DNA from: Absidia repens
Taxonomy: Eukaryota > Mucoromycota > Mucoromycetes > Mucorales > Cunninghamellaceae
Assembly: GCA_002105175.1 (NCBI GenBank)
Contig: MCGE01000007.1
Location: 434,001 to 498,000, forward strand
Direction of reading: 5' to 3'
DNA: 64,000 nt
In this document: positions 12,901 through 25,588 of the stretch, in pieces
Position numbering within the stretch: the stretch's first letter is position 1
How the letters are laid out: every line of letters begins with the position of its first letter
Translations under genes and position numbers: made by a program
The notes under the pieces: model-generated
What the model saw: the letters and a program-made list of their open reading frames with translations, nothing else
The model's database searches: none
Told to the model about the DNA's origin: nothing

Positions 12901-13872
12901 GGTGTCATTGAATTTTTACGATGGCTTGGATGCTGTTGGTGATGAAGGTAATGATCTTGTTCCCATTGGGGTCCCCGACTCGATTGGCTGAATTTTGGAA
13001 GATTGGGTATGTTGGGCATGTTGGGCATATTGGGCAAACTTGGTAAATTCGGCATATGAGATTTTAAAAAATTGTGTGGTAATGGAATATGCGCTGGTAA
13101 ATATCGTCGAGTGTGGTATTCGTACATTGGTAAGAATCTAGGTAAGTCATAGGTAAGTAAAAAAAGCATTCTACATCAGATAATCCTTATTTTTTGCTTA
13201 CGTGAGGTACACATCATGCCGATTTTTCAATTTGGATATCTTGAGTTTCGCTTTGCCAATATGTTTTGTTTTAGAACGCCATCCTTTGCGTCGATCATAT
13301 AAATCCAACTACAACAAAGAAAAATGAAACATGTCAATACTCCATCATGTGTTTCAACTTTATGTTTTATTGCTAAACTTACTTCAATAGTGTCGAAAAG
13401 TTGATTGTGATATGATATCGTAAAGAGAAAGCCTTCGTTCCAATTGCCATTGACATCTTTTGACCTGGACGAAAAATACTGTTGTGAGCCTAACCGTATA
13501 CGCATTCGAGGCTGCCTTATATCCACATCAGAGCGTACATTCAGTAAATCAATCTAATAAAGAAGGAGTTAAAAAAAAGGAGAGAGGGATGAGGGTCAGG
13601 TTCACACTGGAAGGGGCCATTCATACCTGTAATTTTCCTGGTGGCAAAGCGTTCCCTTGCAGTGCTTCTTGCTGGGCCCATTCTTCTTTGAGTTGTGTCA
13701 AGTCAGGTAAAGAGAATCGACGATGACTAGTGGCATCTTGTTGAAGCCCAGTTTGTTGCTGTGGTATAGGTTGATTGAATATGTTATCCGCTGATGTAAA
13801 GTGTGCCGGTTTATTTGGTGGTAGCTTGGAAGTCGTTGCTGTCGTTGTCGTTGAGGAATGAATGGAGGTCAT
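9985..13872 (-). CDS. C2 and lipase class 3 protein, sn1-diacylglycerol-lipase-like
   Basis: Nine exons (13872-13627, 13553-13383, 13308-13202, 13137-11976, 11887-11808, 11725-11644, 11553-11505, 11430-11255, 11187-9985) join in frame to 1091 aa. An N-terminal C2-like domain (RMRIRLGSQQYFSSRSK, NWNEGFLFTI, LFDTIELDLYDRRKGWRSK, HIGKAKLKIS) is followed by a long low-complexity Ser/His/Gln-rich region. The lipase-3 domain then runs from AHYFLGHAIIAYGWRG through VVLGIRGTW and SLYDVITDLVCDY to the nucleophile elbow GHSLGAG, with HDDLVARLS beyond. This order matches fungal diacylglycerol lipases that cleave the sn-1 acyl chain, probably at membranes. A second disordered Ser/Pro insert and a Gln-rich C-terminus are present. 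The catalytic Ser is intact. Start MTSIHSS is the first Met after upstream stops. Confidence 0.9.
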
Positions 13873-15010
13873 GTTAGATGATATTGAAGTAGCCTTGGGC
13901 CAAAGACTCTTTCAATATACTTATATGCAAAAAAACACACAGTCAATATATGTTGACTATTAAAAAAAAATGAATATATAGTAAAGAGATGGGAAGAAAA
14001 AAAAAGAAGACGGAAGGAAAGAAAAAAAAAACTGTGCGGATAAATTAAGGCCATAATTGGATTGGGTGAGACAAGAAATTACATATATTTAATCCCAGCA
14101 AAGCACCTCTCCCAAAGAGATCATCTATCCATGTGCGCTTTTTATGCAAGAGGTCGCCAGTCACTGAAAATTAATATTATCACGTTTTATTCATAATAGA
14201 AGAGAGTACTAAAAAAAATATTGAATGGTGAAATACTATATGTAGAATTTGAACTGATATTGGGCTATTTTGAAGAAGGAATGTCTAATACCGAGTGTCG
14301 TCAATAGCCTCAGAGAGACGTAGCAAAGTTATTACAACTCACCTCTAAGCATACCAATACCATAACATGTACTAAAGATTCAAGTACCCTTTGATATTTT
14401 TCTTTTATTTATCAAGCCCATAACAGCTTGGCAATAGAGATTCGTTGACGTTGGGTTTCATTGTTGTATAAATTGATATTATTACATCGGCTCATCGTCC
14501 GTTGTCGGAAGTTCTGTAGTTTACTGTATATAGTCGAAACCCTCTTCATATTTAATTTATTAAAGTGCTGGAGATGAGAATATAGGTATAAAGGACCGCC
14601 ATAAATCCGCTTGCAGTACTTGATGGCATCACTTACTACTAATAATAGTGATAATAATAATAAAAGCTATCATAATCAGACCTGTTCGTAGTCCCTCCTA
14701 TTATTAATTACGTATCTATGGCAGCGATAACAAATCTAACAATAGAGGAGCTGAGGAGATGGAACGTAATTAATATAATAACTACTAGTTTGTCATCTTT
14801 TTGAATACATATCCTAAAGAGAGTGTACATACATAGAAAATTGTCATTTTGAGGTTATATGAAATACAGCAAGAAGTAAAATAATTTGGGCATCACGAGA
14901 AAATGCTAAGAGTATTATTTATTTTACTTGACCATAAAACTTTTAACCACGTACATACAGTAGGTTATATCCTCCCTTTAAGAATATTCCGTTCAAACTG
15001 CAAGAGATTT
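13873..15010. other. Intergenic, AT-rich
   Basis: Lipase promoter side, then AT-rich sequence with several ATTATTA runs. No coding frame, tRNA or clear repeat recognised before repeat copy B. Confidence 0.4.
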
Positions 15011-15920
15011 CAAATACCGCACACGTGAAATAATTAATTTCTCTCTCCCGCCTTTTTTACTTTTTTCGCCCCTCTTTATTTCCTTTTTATTTTTTTCTTT
15101 CTTTAATTCTTCATAATTAGGACCCCATGGGATTCCGATGGACTTAGATTAGTGCCCGGTCCAGTTTAAAAACGTTTTCCGTTTTAGAACAGGGATTACA
15201 AGATGCATGGGGAAACGTTTTCATTTTGGATTCAAAGATTTAGGACCACCATTATTTTGCTTTTTGAGTATTCATTAGCTTAGTTTAGTGTTAATTTGTC
15301 CATAGTTTACATCTATATTTGAATAAAACATTTATCTTCATAATTGCTTCAGTGAAAAGTTGTCCCATTGTGTCTCTCATGTTTTGTGTAATATATCCCA
15401 TTTTACTATAGTCACACTTTTGACTAGTGTTGACCGTTATTGTGCTTCAATAAAGCATTCCCTTTTAAATTTTTCTCCTGTTGTGTATAGTATGTTATCC
15501 TTCTTTTTACAGCGACTTCTTTAGAGTAGAGTTGACCATTCCTCAAATTTCTCGTTAGTCCCCCTCATGCTTCCTCTAATGCATCCTCCCATTAAATCTC
15601 TTGTTACAATGATCCGCTCGTCTGTAACTTTAGTACCTATCATTATGTTTCAATAAAACGTGCCTTTTTTTTTTAAATCATTCTCTGACCCAAACGATAA
15701 TAAACAATGTCGTTATTGAGGCTGTTTTGTGAACGTCCTATTAAACGCTTACACTAATTCTGACTGTTTTTTAGCTAATCTATGGCTACGTCCCTGAGAC
15801 ATATTGACTGGTTGATAGTTCTAGGTCAAGTAATATGAAATGTAGTCATATCCCCGCTTTACTATTCATACTAACCAACTTAGATCCTGTCCCCACCGTA
15901 AACTCTGCTGAACAGGGCAT
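15011..15920 (+). repeat. Dispersed transcript-like repeat, long copy B
   Basis: Opens with CAAATACCGCACACGTGAAA (E-box CACGTG), a pyrimidine-rich leader, GGACTTAGATTAGTG, the core GATGCATGGGGAAACG near 15202, CATTAGCTTAGTTTAG, then TGAATAAAAC at about 15323 and two more signals, CTTCAATAAAGC and TTTCAATAAAAC (about 15450 and 15650). Homology to copies C and D continues to about 15.9 kb (CTATTAAACGCTTACA; AATATGAAATGTAG). The following 15921-16300 holds only the 3' flank of the next gene. Confidence 0.7.
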
Positions 15921-16300
15921 ATTGTATATACACAGCTCGTTATTTTTTTTTTATTTTTGCATGTAATATAATAACTAAAAAAGAAGACGCAAGATACCAT
16001 CTATCAAGATACAAAACGATGGGAAGGTGTCTAATTTCATCAAAAACCGCACTTCAACAAACTAACCCTGTCCCTTGATACCCTCGCATACTTCCAATTT
16101 ATTGACAACTAAATATTTTGTTCACTCCGGTATTCATGCAAAGAGTACTTATGGAGTAAGTATCTAGTTGCGAGATTAAAAAAAAGTGAGGCAAAGAAGT
16201 TGTATAAGTTTATTGAATGACTAAAAATAATAAAATGAGAGACTATATACTATATATACAATAAAACATCTATACTAGGGAATGAGAGGTGGGAGGGTAA

Positions 16301-17667
16301 CTATTCTAATATATCATCCAAAATCAATCGTCGTCGTTCCATATTCCATTGGTCCACTTTCTCACCCAAGGCGATAAATTGTTGAGATTCATGTTCCATC
16401 AGCTCAAGTACCTTGTTGTCGCACCATTCAAGCAGACTTGTCAAGCGCTTTCTTACATCCCAGAGGTAGCGCTGCATTGGTGAGTAATGTGCCCCGGTGT
16501 CATCCGCTTCATCTTTGTATCTATCGTCCAAGAACGGTGATGATTAGAAAAATAAACCAATCAGCAAGGTATAGTACTTACTCTTGAGGGGCTTCAACTG
16601 AAGGAAGTTCAGGACAAAGAAGACGAGCTTCTTTCAAAGCATCAAAGGCCATTTCCGGAAAGTAGACTTGACCCTTACCAACAGAACTTTCTTTTGACGA
16701 TTGACGTAAATCCAAAATAGCTTCCAATAAGGCCATATCGCATATCTTGATCAATTCCCGTACTTTCTTCACCTTCTGATCGTCATCTACCACCTACAAA
16801 AAAAAAAAAAAAAAAAAAGTGATCCAAATACCCATGTTACTCAGTTGCGTTTTGTTTATATTATCATTATTACCTTTTCTAATGATACTTCAATATCAAT
16901 CACCTGTGACTGAAGCTCCTTGTCTGATTGAAAATGTTCATTTTGTAAGACCTGTACGTTCATATACATCGTTCGCAAAAACAAAGTAAAAATAGATGTC
17001 ATTAGCTGTATTCCTTCTCCTCCCCCCCCCATCATATATTCAAATTTCAATTACTTACATCATCCAATAGACTTGTAAGATCACCACGATAATTCGTTAA
17101 CAAACGAAAATCCGCTTCGATCTTTTCGTTCGGCTCTTCCAATTCGCGTAACTTGTCTTCCATGATACTAAGGTTTCCTCTAGTTTCTTCCACCAATGAT
17201 GTTGCTTTTTCGATTCCCTTTACGGTTCGCTTTTTTTCTTCTTCCAGACCACACTAGTTTAATAAAAGTAAGTCACAATGTAAATGCAACGATAATAAAG
17301 CTGTACAGACAAACAAACGTGTCTGTATTATTTTCACAATGAAATCTTACCGTCAGTTTTAGCACAAACCACTCCCAGGACCACGTTTCGAGATTCTTTG
17401 CTTCTGTTTGCCAAACACCCCTATCAGTAAGGGAAAAAAAAAAAGGCAGTAAGTTTCTTTTTCACGTATAAATAATATATTCTATAAAATTTACAGCTTG
17501 GTTTCGGCTTCACGGAAAGCAGTATCAGAAGGTTCTTTTTCTATTTTCATTTTTTGAATAGCAAGGCGATTGACAAAATACGGATGTTCTACATGAGCAA
17601 CACCAGCTACAGCATGAGAGAGATCATTGATATTGTTGATAGATTCCTGTGCACGTTCTTTAGACAT
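16301..17667 (-). CDS. Coiled-coil protein of unknown function
   Basis: Six exons (17667-17495, 17420-17351, 17253-17059, 16951-16874, 16793-16582, 16520-16301) join in frame to 315 aa. The sequence is highly charged and helical, with likely coiled coil across about residues 75-170 (EEEKKRTVKGIEKATSLVEE, GNLSIMEDKLRELEEPNEKI) and a Trp-rich patch before it (KNLETWSWEWFVLKL). No signal peptide, membrane segment or catalytic motif was seen. I do not recognise the family; it could be a cytoskeletal, kinetochore or vesicle-tether component, but nothing here decides. Clean intron joins and the uninterrupted frame support a real gene. Start MSKERAQESINNIND is the only in-frame Met upstream of the conserved-looking part. 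Confidence 0.72.
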
Positions 17668-19119
17668 GGTTTTGGATTAAAGAGAGAGAAAAACAGAAAG
17701 TGAAGAAAGATAAAATAAGACAGAAAAAAAAAATTCTAATATATGCGCCAATCAAAAATCAATGAAAAGGAGGTTTTCATTGGTCAGGCTCAATTCTCTT
17801 ACAGAACTAGAGCAATTCAAGCTCAGATAAACAAAGTTGCTTGAAAAAAGTTCCAAGCAATCAAGTGTCACATCCGTTGCCAATTCGCTTACCTTAAAAA
17901 TATGCTCCATTCTCCCTCCACAATATGTACTCCAAACACTCCCACACAAACAGTTGTTATTTTTTTTTATCCTTCCATTATAGTTTAGCAAAATTGTTAC
18001 TCATTAATACCAAATAAAATGCGATTATTTTCCTCCGCATAAATGTTGCCACTCTATTATATGGATATACAATACAAGTATTATACGTAGTAAAAAATGT
18101 ATCATTCAGTGAAAGATTACCTTTATTGGATGTGGCAGAGTTTAAACACTGATCGATGTTCGATCTGAGTTTACTTTAAAAGAGAAATTATTCGAAATCG
18201 ACGTTTTCATGAATTTGTGATGACTACCTGTATAGCGAATTAGAAATGGTCCTGTGTCCATATCCCTAGAATTAATGATAATAATATAGTCAGCTTGTTT
18301 ACTGTCTATCTCGGGCTCACAGGTCGAAAAGCTCGGACATTAAGATTGACTGTGATAATACTCAATTATCTCCAACATAGCGACTTGCTATTAGTAGCCT
18401 CAATATTTTATTATTATTATTTTATTCTTTGATTCTTATGTATCACCACCATCAACAAAAGTAAAAATAAAACGAAAAAAACTTTTTTTTTTCATTGGCT
18501 ATATACACATCCTTCATTAGTTTATTCGTTCGCTTTAGAATTATTATGCTCACCTAATAAGGCTTTTGCGAAATATTTATGTATCATAGTTATCAATGAT
18601 TTTTGAATGGGATGATGATGGAGTAGAGCACACTATGAACGAATTACGATTTTACCCTAGTTGGGAGAATGTTCCAAATGTCACTGCAACAAGAGAAATG
18701 TTGATCCTGTCTGCAAAGCCCTTATAGAAGTTCTATAAATCAAGCACAACACATTTAATTGTCCAAAAATAAAAATAAAAAGTTCATAGGATATATTAAC
18801 TGAACGCGGTACTTTCATCGTCTTCCGAAATCTTCACATTTGACCATCTGACGCTTCTATAATAAATGTTGGAGATACATTGAAGCAAGCTTGCAAGGAG
18901 CACTAGCTAACGAAGTGAAGCTGTTTGCTCAAAGATTTTCTCTCAAGCTTTATCAAAAATATTTTTGTATATAGCATAATATTTAATTCATATATTATCA
19001 TATTGATACAACAAAAAAAAAAAAAAAAAAAAAAAAAAAATAAAGGTGAAAAAACGAAACAGAATGAACTGTTGAACATTCAGTTGGTCTGATAGTAGAA
19101 GTTGATATCAAAGCTAAAA
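17668..19119. other. Intergenic, AT-rich
   Basis: AT-rich sequence with poly-A runs (for example A~30 at 19012-19040). An open frame at 17752-17991 has no support from composition or motifs. Nothing else recognised. Confidence 0.4.
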
Positions 19120-19710
19120 ATGTTAAATGTTCTTTTATTGAAACAAGGAGTTAACTGCGGAAGTCAGCAGTAAAAAGGGTTCCAATGGCAGTGATATGAG
19201 GGGGTCTACCTCCAATGACCAGCATTAATTTTAAAGGACAATTTGAACGGAACTTATATACACACAAAGCATAAAATGACTAAAGGGGGACATTTTAATT
19301 AAAGCATAATAATCATGAGTCAAAGAGTTGATGGCAGTAAGAAAAGAGTATCCATTGCACATGACATTAGAGAGACTAATGGGACATTTTTCATTGCAGA
19401 ATGTAAAAGAAGACATATTTTATTCAGATGTATATACAATCAGTAAACAAACTATAACTAAACTGAGCTAATGAAGGCTCCAAAAAGCCAACTAATGATG
19501 GTTTCCAATCCTTCATCCAAAATGAAAGGGTTTCCCCATGCATCTTGTAATCCCTGAGTGGAAACCCCTTCTAAACTAGTCCTGACGCTAATCTATGATC
19601 GACATGACCTCAATTGTGTTTCAATGACGAGAAAAAAAAAAAAAAAAAAAAAAGGAAAGGGGGAAAAGAATTGTGAAATAAATAAAAATATGCGTGGGCG
19701 GCATTTAAAA
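19120..19710 (-). repeat. Dispersed transcript-like repeat, long copy E (reverse)
   Basis: Reverse-oriented member. Read on the minus strand it gives ATGCCGCCCACGC, a pyrimidine-rich leader, GATTAGCGTCAGGACTAG, the core GATGCATGGGGAAACC at about 19540, CATTAGCTCAGTTTAG, TGAATAAAAT at about 19420, and TTTCAATAAAAG near 19140. Same motif order as copies A-D, which shows the family occurs on both strands. Confidence 0.68.
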
Positions 19711-20123
19711 TAATTTCTGTGGCCTCTCGCTGTGAAAAAGAGATTCGAAAATCCCACTGTCTAGCTAGATATGGCATGAATACACACATCAGAATTAACT
19801 ATATTAACCATAGCAACAATGCAATTATGCTTTCCTGTTGAATGGTTATTGTCGTTTCCACTGTAGTAGTATTGTAGCTTTAACACTATTCATAATAGCC
19901 CGATGGATGTTACAAATATGACACTTGGGAAGAGAGAGAAATGAAAAGTCCGGCGGTATTTGAAAAATGGAAAATGAATGAATGGTTTTTGATGGCTAAA
20001 GATGAAATGTTTAAAAAGGTGTATTTTATTATATATACAAATAAATTGTTAAAAAAGACGAAGAGTATAAAATGATATGGTAAAATGAGGGTTTATACAA
20101 ATGATAGGAAGCATGTAATGGGA
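19711..20123. other. Intergenic, carrier gene 3' flank
   Basis: AT-rich, with minus-strand AATAAA-type signals near 20040 (reads TTTATTTGTATATATA on the minus strand). No gene seen. Confidence 0.35.
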
Positions 20124-21048
20124 TTATTTGTTTTTCAAGACACGATTGTAATAACCTAGCCACATGCCTTCGCCTTGGGCTTCAAATAGCTCGGCAGCAC
20201 CGGTATACCAGGCACCCAGAGCGGCAAGATAAGCAGTGACACCAGAAATACGGAGGGGGATTAAAGTGCCGGCGACACAGGATATACCGGTTAAAAAGAG
20301 GGTGAGAAACACAAATACCAAATTCCAAGTCGACATGAAATTACCACCCTTGATACGTAATGATACGGCAATGTTGATCAAAGTGTAAAAAGCCCAAATA
20401 AAATGATATACACCATTGCCAATATCGGTTTGTTCTTTTGTCATGACATCAAGCGTGCTTCCAATAGAAGGCACCATCATTAAACCTGATCCTGTCCAGA
20501 ACGCCCCGTAGGAGACAAAGAGAATACCACCGAAGGTGTTACCATTAGCAAGAACAAAAAAACCAGCAATGACTTGGGAAAGGCCACCAAATACAATGGC
20601 TGTAGGAAGTAATACGTGATTGGGTGTAGTAGGAAGGAATAAGTTGTATGTCCCAAGTAAGGCAGTCACCGTAGCAAAAGACCACAGAGCTAATAATAAA
20701 TAAAATAAAAAGTTTGTCAGGACCAAGTTGAAGTAATTGAATCGCCGATTAATGCAAAAAAAAAAAATTACCAAGAACACCAAAATTTCCAAGAGTTGGT
20801 GGATGTTGTGGCATATCCATCATCATAGGTATTTGATGAGGGGAAAGCATTGGTGAGGTGAAACCATGTGATTTTTCTTCATCCGCATAATGAGGTCGAT
20901 GCAAATAAAAATCAGGGTCCAAATGGTCATTAGCGTTGACACTTCCTTGACGTTGACCTTTGCGATCCAAGCCTAGCAAGGTGTTTTCACTGGCTACTTG
21001 GGGCAGCATAAAGTTATCACCCGATGCTGATGCTTGATTTGTAGGCAT
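20124..21048 (-). CDS. GPR1/FUN34/YaaH family membrane carrier (acetate/ammonium type)
   Basis: Two exons (21048-20772, 20689-20124) join in frame to 280 aa. A hydrophilic N-terminus of about 85 residues is followed by six hydrophobic segments (LWSFATVTALLGTYNLF, HVLLPTAIVFGGLSQVIAGF, GILFVSYGAFWTGSGLM, YHFIWAFYTLINIAVSL, NLVFVFLTLFLTGISCVAG, ISGVTAYLAALGAWYTG) and the family's C-terminal E-GEGMWLGYY stretch. Members such as yeast Ady2 and Aspergillus AcpA move acetate or affect ammonium export at the plasma membrane. The usual signature NPAPLGL before helix 1 reads NFGVLAL here, across the exon join. Family assignment is secure; the substrate is inference. Confidence 0.92.
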
Positions 21049-22338
21049 GACTGATAGATATGTGAGTAATAAAAAAAAAGGGGGGATACTTGAGTTTTAT
21101 GAAAATGAGGAAAAATAAAAGAAGCATCAAAGTAACTCATTCGTTTATATATGCTGTGTTTTCACACGATATTTCCAAAGGAACAATTCTTTTTAATTGA
21201 AACATGAACAATGCGGTTGTTCCATTCAACCGTCTGGCCACTGATATTCTCTGATATGGTTCGACTTTCTCTTGTCACCGCCCTATTTTTAATCGCCGCT
21301 TCGCTTCGATCTGATAGTTTTACTTTCGATCACTCCACCTCCCCTGATTACATGATCCCCAATCTATCCATCTCTTATTTGAAAGAAATCTGACGATGAT
21401 GTGCTTAGATAAAAGGTACGCTCTAATATATTCAAGTACAAACATGGGAAAAAAATTTCCCTTCACTGCGCTTTTTGCGATGTGCATTGTTTCTTTCAAA
21501 TCGGGTTGCTAAAACCAGTCCACGCATATAGAAATAGCAGTCCAGCCCGAAAAAAATTTCCGCTTAGAGTGGCGGAAGTGAGGGTATAAAAAGGGAGTAA
21601 TTATAAATAGTATTTCTTTTTTTCTTTACCATTAGTAGGAAATCTTATCTGTTATACCAATTCCAATTGGTATAATAATATTTTTCCACCGTGATGAAAT
21701 TATGGGTTTTAGAATGATATTATCGTAGCTGATTCATGATCGCCCTGTGTGGATGAACCACCATTTCTGATCAAATGTTGTTAATAATAAATCAAAATGA
21801 AAGAAAATGGATGGAGAGTGTCGTACTGTATAGTGTAGTTTTAGCAGATAATGACGTCAATAAAAATAAAGTAAAAAAAGGTGTCTATGCTTGATGTCGT
21901 ATAACTGAAACCTATTAGGGAAAAGTATATAAATATTTTTTATTTTTTTTGAATGGGCAATGTAGCACACCTGATGCAAGAAAATAAAGAGCTTTGGTGA
22001 GTTACCGGATTAAGGGGTCGGCGTTTGGAATGTGGTTGCACACACCGCATGGCACCGTATGAGGCAACAACATCTTATATTGATTGAAATAAAAAGAAAA
22101 TATTTTTTTCCTTCCTCTTCTTCCTTCTTTCTCATCTCAAAATAGAAAAAAAGGAACTCAATGATTCTTTTCCATCTTGCTTGAAATATTCCTATATATA
22201 CATAAAACTCTGTTCTTCCCTCCCTCCTTTTTTTTTTCTCTCTCTCTTTCTTTTTGATCTATCACTTCAATCTATACCCCCCTTTACACTCGTTTTATCC
22301 TTCCATCTCGACATCTATATACACTCTTTTTATTTTTC
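21049..22338. promoter_or_regulatory. Divergent 1.3-kb promoter region with CRE-like palindrome
   Basis: Separates the carrier (minus) from the methyltransferase (plus). A perfect TGACGTCA palindrome (ATF/CREB-type site) lies at 21852-21859. TATAAAAA near 21587 and a long CT-rich leader at 22225-22270 precede the methyltransferase start. Regulation by these sites is inference only. Confidence 0.4.
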
Positions 22339-24163
22339 ATGGGTAATCAAAAGTCGCGTCTGGAACGACGATTGGGGAGTACTGCAAGTCAAGACCCACG
22401 CCTGACTACAGTAAACGACTGGCTTCCTCCCAATCAAGAACCGCACCAACGACAATATCCTCTACCTATCGTTTCCCCCTCGCGGACAAACAGTGGACGT
22501 ATCAAACTACGGAAACACTCTTCTCCTCTTATACCAAGCTCAGCTGCATCGACTTACACCACCATAAATACAAGAGCAACATCTAGGCGACCTTTATCTC
22601 GTGTCTTTCCGTTCCGTCCCTTTCGAGCTAACTCTGCAACAGCAAACACAGCTTCAACTGCAACATCACCATCGTTATCACGTTCCTCAAGTGTCATGGT
22701 CATGTCCTCGGATATTCCAGGTCCAGCTACCCCGTCCCTTCATCCCCTTCTTTTGACTTCCCAGCAGCAACAGCAACAGCGACATTCGTTTTACGACAGT
22801 GGCACGCATTATCCTACTACCCCTTCTCCTTCCTCGGCGACGCCGGCTAATACCACCACTACCACCACCACAGCAACAACAACAGATATAACACCTTCCG
22901 GCTCGTATCACACCTTGTCCGGCAATGATCACTCAGTGGCTGTCAAACCTGAGCTATTACTTCACTCAAACGATGTGATCTGGATTGGCGGACGAAAATT
23001 CCATGCTTGTGCTGGCTCATCATATATTTTGCCCTGTGACGAAGAGGAAATCGATCGACTCCATCTACTTCACTTCATGGTCCGATTTGCCATTCAAGGG
23101 TAAAAGAGAAAATCAATGTCGGTGTCTCTTGCACATTACTTATACCTTATTATTATTATTTTTAGAAATTACCTGGCTCCTGTTACGGATGGTTTACGAA
23201 AGGGAGCGCAAGTGTTGGATATTGGTTGCGGACCTGGTTCTTGGTAAGATTCATTTTGTTTGGAGTAAGAAAAAGGTTGATCATGGGTAAGCAACTCAGA
23301 CGTATTTTATGTTGTTGTTTTTTTTTGGGCGGGCACGGTAGGACGATGGAAATTGCTGGTGAATATCCAAAATCAACCATTGTTGGTGTTGATATGACAA
23401 GTGTCTTTCCCCGGGATATTAAACCTACAAACTGTCAATTTTATCAATGTGATGCTCTTCAAGGATTACCTTTCCAAGATGCAACCTTCGACTATGTCTT
23501 CATGCGGTAAGAAAAAGAAAAGGGACTGAATTTTTGTGGCGGATGAAAGAAATGGTTATTGATCCGTTGACTTTCGTTCCTGTTTTTTATAGGTTCATGT
23601 CGCAGGGAATTGAAATGGAGCAATGGGATCCGTTATTGAAAGATATCGTACGTGTATTGGAACCAGGCGGATGGGTGGAGGTGGTTGAAGTGGATCTGAA
23701 ACTACATCGTACAGGACCTATCACCAAAATCTACAACGATCATTTGATTTCCCTGATGACCAGTCGACAAATGGATCCCCATAGTGGTCAGCGACTCAAA
23801 GAAAGATTCGGTAAAAGGGAGGAACTGGTCAATATAAACTCGACGTTTATATCATGTCCTGGTGGTCAATGGGCAGGCAAGGTAATTGATATATACATAT
23901 GTAGATATATCATATTGTTGATACTGTATTATCTTACTGATTCCATTCTATTTATCTATATATATATGTGTGTGTAGCTTGGGCAATTGACGATGCAATC
24001 ATGGAAGTCTTACTACCGAGCTATTCGACCTCAAGTTTGTATGGCAACCAACATGACAGTGGAGGAATACAATGAAAATCTGGATGTTTGCTGGGACGAA
24101 GCCAATGAATACAAGACCTTTGAAAACGTCCATTTTGCCTATGCTCAAAAACGCTCAGTCTAG
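22339..24163 (+). CDS. SAM-dependent methyltransferase with N-myristoylation motif
   Basis: Five exons (22339-23099, 23166-23243, 23342-23506, 23593-23881, 23978-24163) join in frame to 492 aa. The N-terminal ~230 residues are Ser/Thr/Pro-rich and disordered, starting MGNQKSRL, which fits the MGxxxS N-myristoylation rule. The class I methyltransferase domain follows: motif I VLDIGCGPGSW (split by an intron after GPGS), acidic motif II VGVDMTS, DALQGLPFQDATFDYVFMR, and motif VRVLEPGGWVEVVEVD. This resembles fungal LaeA/UmtA-like and TAM-type enzymes; the substrate cannot be read from sequence. Stop TAG at 24161. A (CT)n run follows immediately in the 3' region. Confidence 0.9.
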
Positions 24164-24174
24164 TCTCCCTATCA

Positions 24175-24213
<39 letters not shown>

Positions 24214-25588
24214 TATTTGTAGTGTTTTATTGTGTGTTTTTTTGTGATTTATGTATATTACCACCCGTTTCTCAATTATTAGTTAGTTTCCCTCTCCCCC
24301 TCATGCTCCGAAAATTGGTGTTACTTTTAGTGTTATTATTATTATTCCTATATATTTTCTTATTATTTTATACTACTATTTAGATGGTCCTTGTTTCCGG
24401 CCGTAAACAGGTCATCCTACCCTCTCCCGCATTTTTATTATTATTATTGATTCACCCTTTGATTCAAAAAAAAAAAAAAAAAAAAAAGTGTCGATACTTT
24501 AGCTCTTTTTTTCCTAATACACGGACCATACTTCTTTTACAATAGACTTTTTTTTATTATTCACCTTTTTATTTTTTTGTAATATTTTACCTCTTTTAAT
24601 TCTCTTTTATTTTGTTTGTCTTTGTTATGATATGTGCCCCTTTAAAATATAGTGTATGACAAAGGATTACTATTGTACTTTGTGATTTGAACAATGCTGT
24701 TGTGTCAGGGGATCGACAATTCAGTGCTACCACATGGATTGCTTTACTAGTCCTTAACATATATTGCACTACCCTACCACTATGGTGCAAACAGTTTATA
24801 TTTCACATTCCTATATTTATACATTTGGTAAACTACCCACCCCATATTTCCTGACAATTGCAAAAATGTCTAAATGACTACTAAAAACAGTGCGACTATC
24901 AGAAATTTGTTGTGTAATATCTTAGTAGTCTTGGTAGCATAGCATAGCATAGCATAGCATAGTATACTGTAGTGTAATATTGGATTTTCTGTTATAATCA
25001 ATAAAAACAAAAATATTTGAACTTCGATATGACTTATCACAGTGAAGGTATGAAACCACGGAGGGATTGATTGGTACACTGTATACAATCTTAAAATAAG
25101 GAGGCTCGTTATAGTGGAACATAATTTTGAGTCAATGGTTGTTCAAAATAAAGGATATGTTTTATTGTAATAGTAACAAGTATAAACTGGGGGGGATGGG
25201 CCAACGCGAATTTGAAAGAGCGAGTTGACGGCCTTAAAAAGGGGTCTACTGTTGAAGGGCAAACTAAACAAATGAGAGAAACATATTTAAGGATAAATAT
25301 ACCAGACGTGATTTATTCAAATATAAATATGAAACTATGACGACTAAACTAAACTGATCTAATGGTAATACCAGGCACATCTAAATGCTAGGATAGTAGG
25401 GAATAAACATAACATCAGCTAAGCTAGTGAGTGATAGAATATCTTATAGCAAATTGGTTGACTAAACTTGGTTGATTTACTTTATATTACCTGCAAAGGC
25501 GTCGATAAAAGAGAACAACGACCATGCTGATAGTATTGTATTGCAAAATCAAAAATCGCAAACCAAATCGTCAGAAGAAAACCAATTT
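24164..25588. other. Intergenic with microsatellites
   Basis: Contains (CT)16 at about 24177-24209, ATT triplet runs, A~22 at 24466, and a perfect pentamer repeat of AGCAT (AGCATAGCATAGCAT) at about 24937-24962. No coding frame or RNA gene was recognised. Confidence 0.45.

Noticed and set aside
19735..19800. tRNA-like B box (TTCGAATC on the minus strand)
   Set aside because: No acceptor, D or anticodon arms can be drawn around it.
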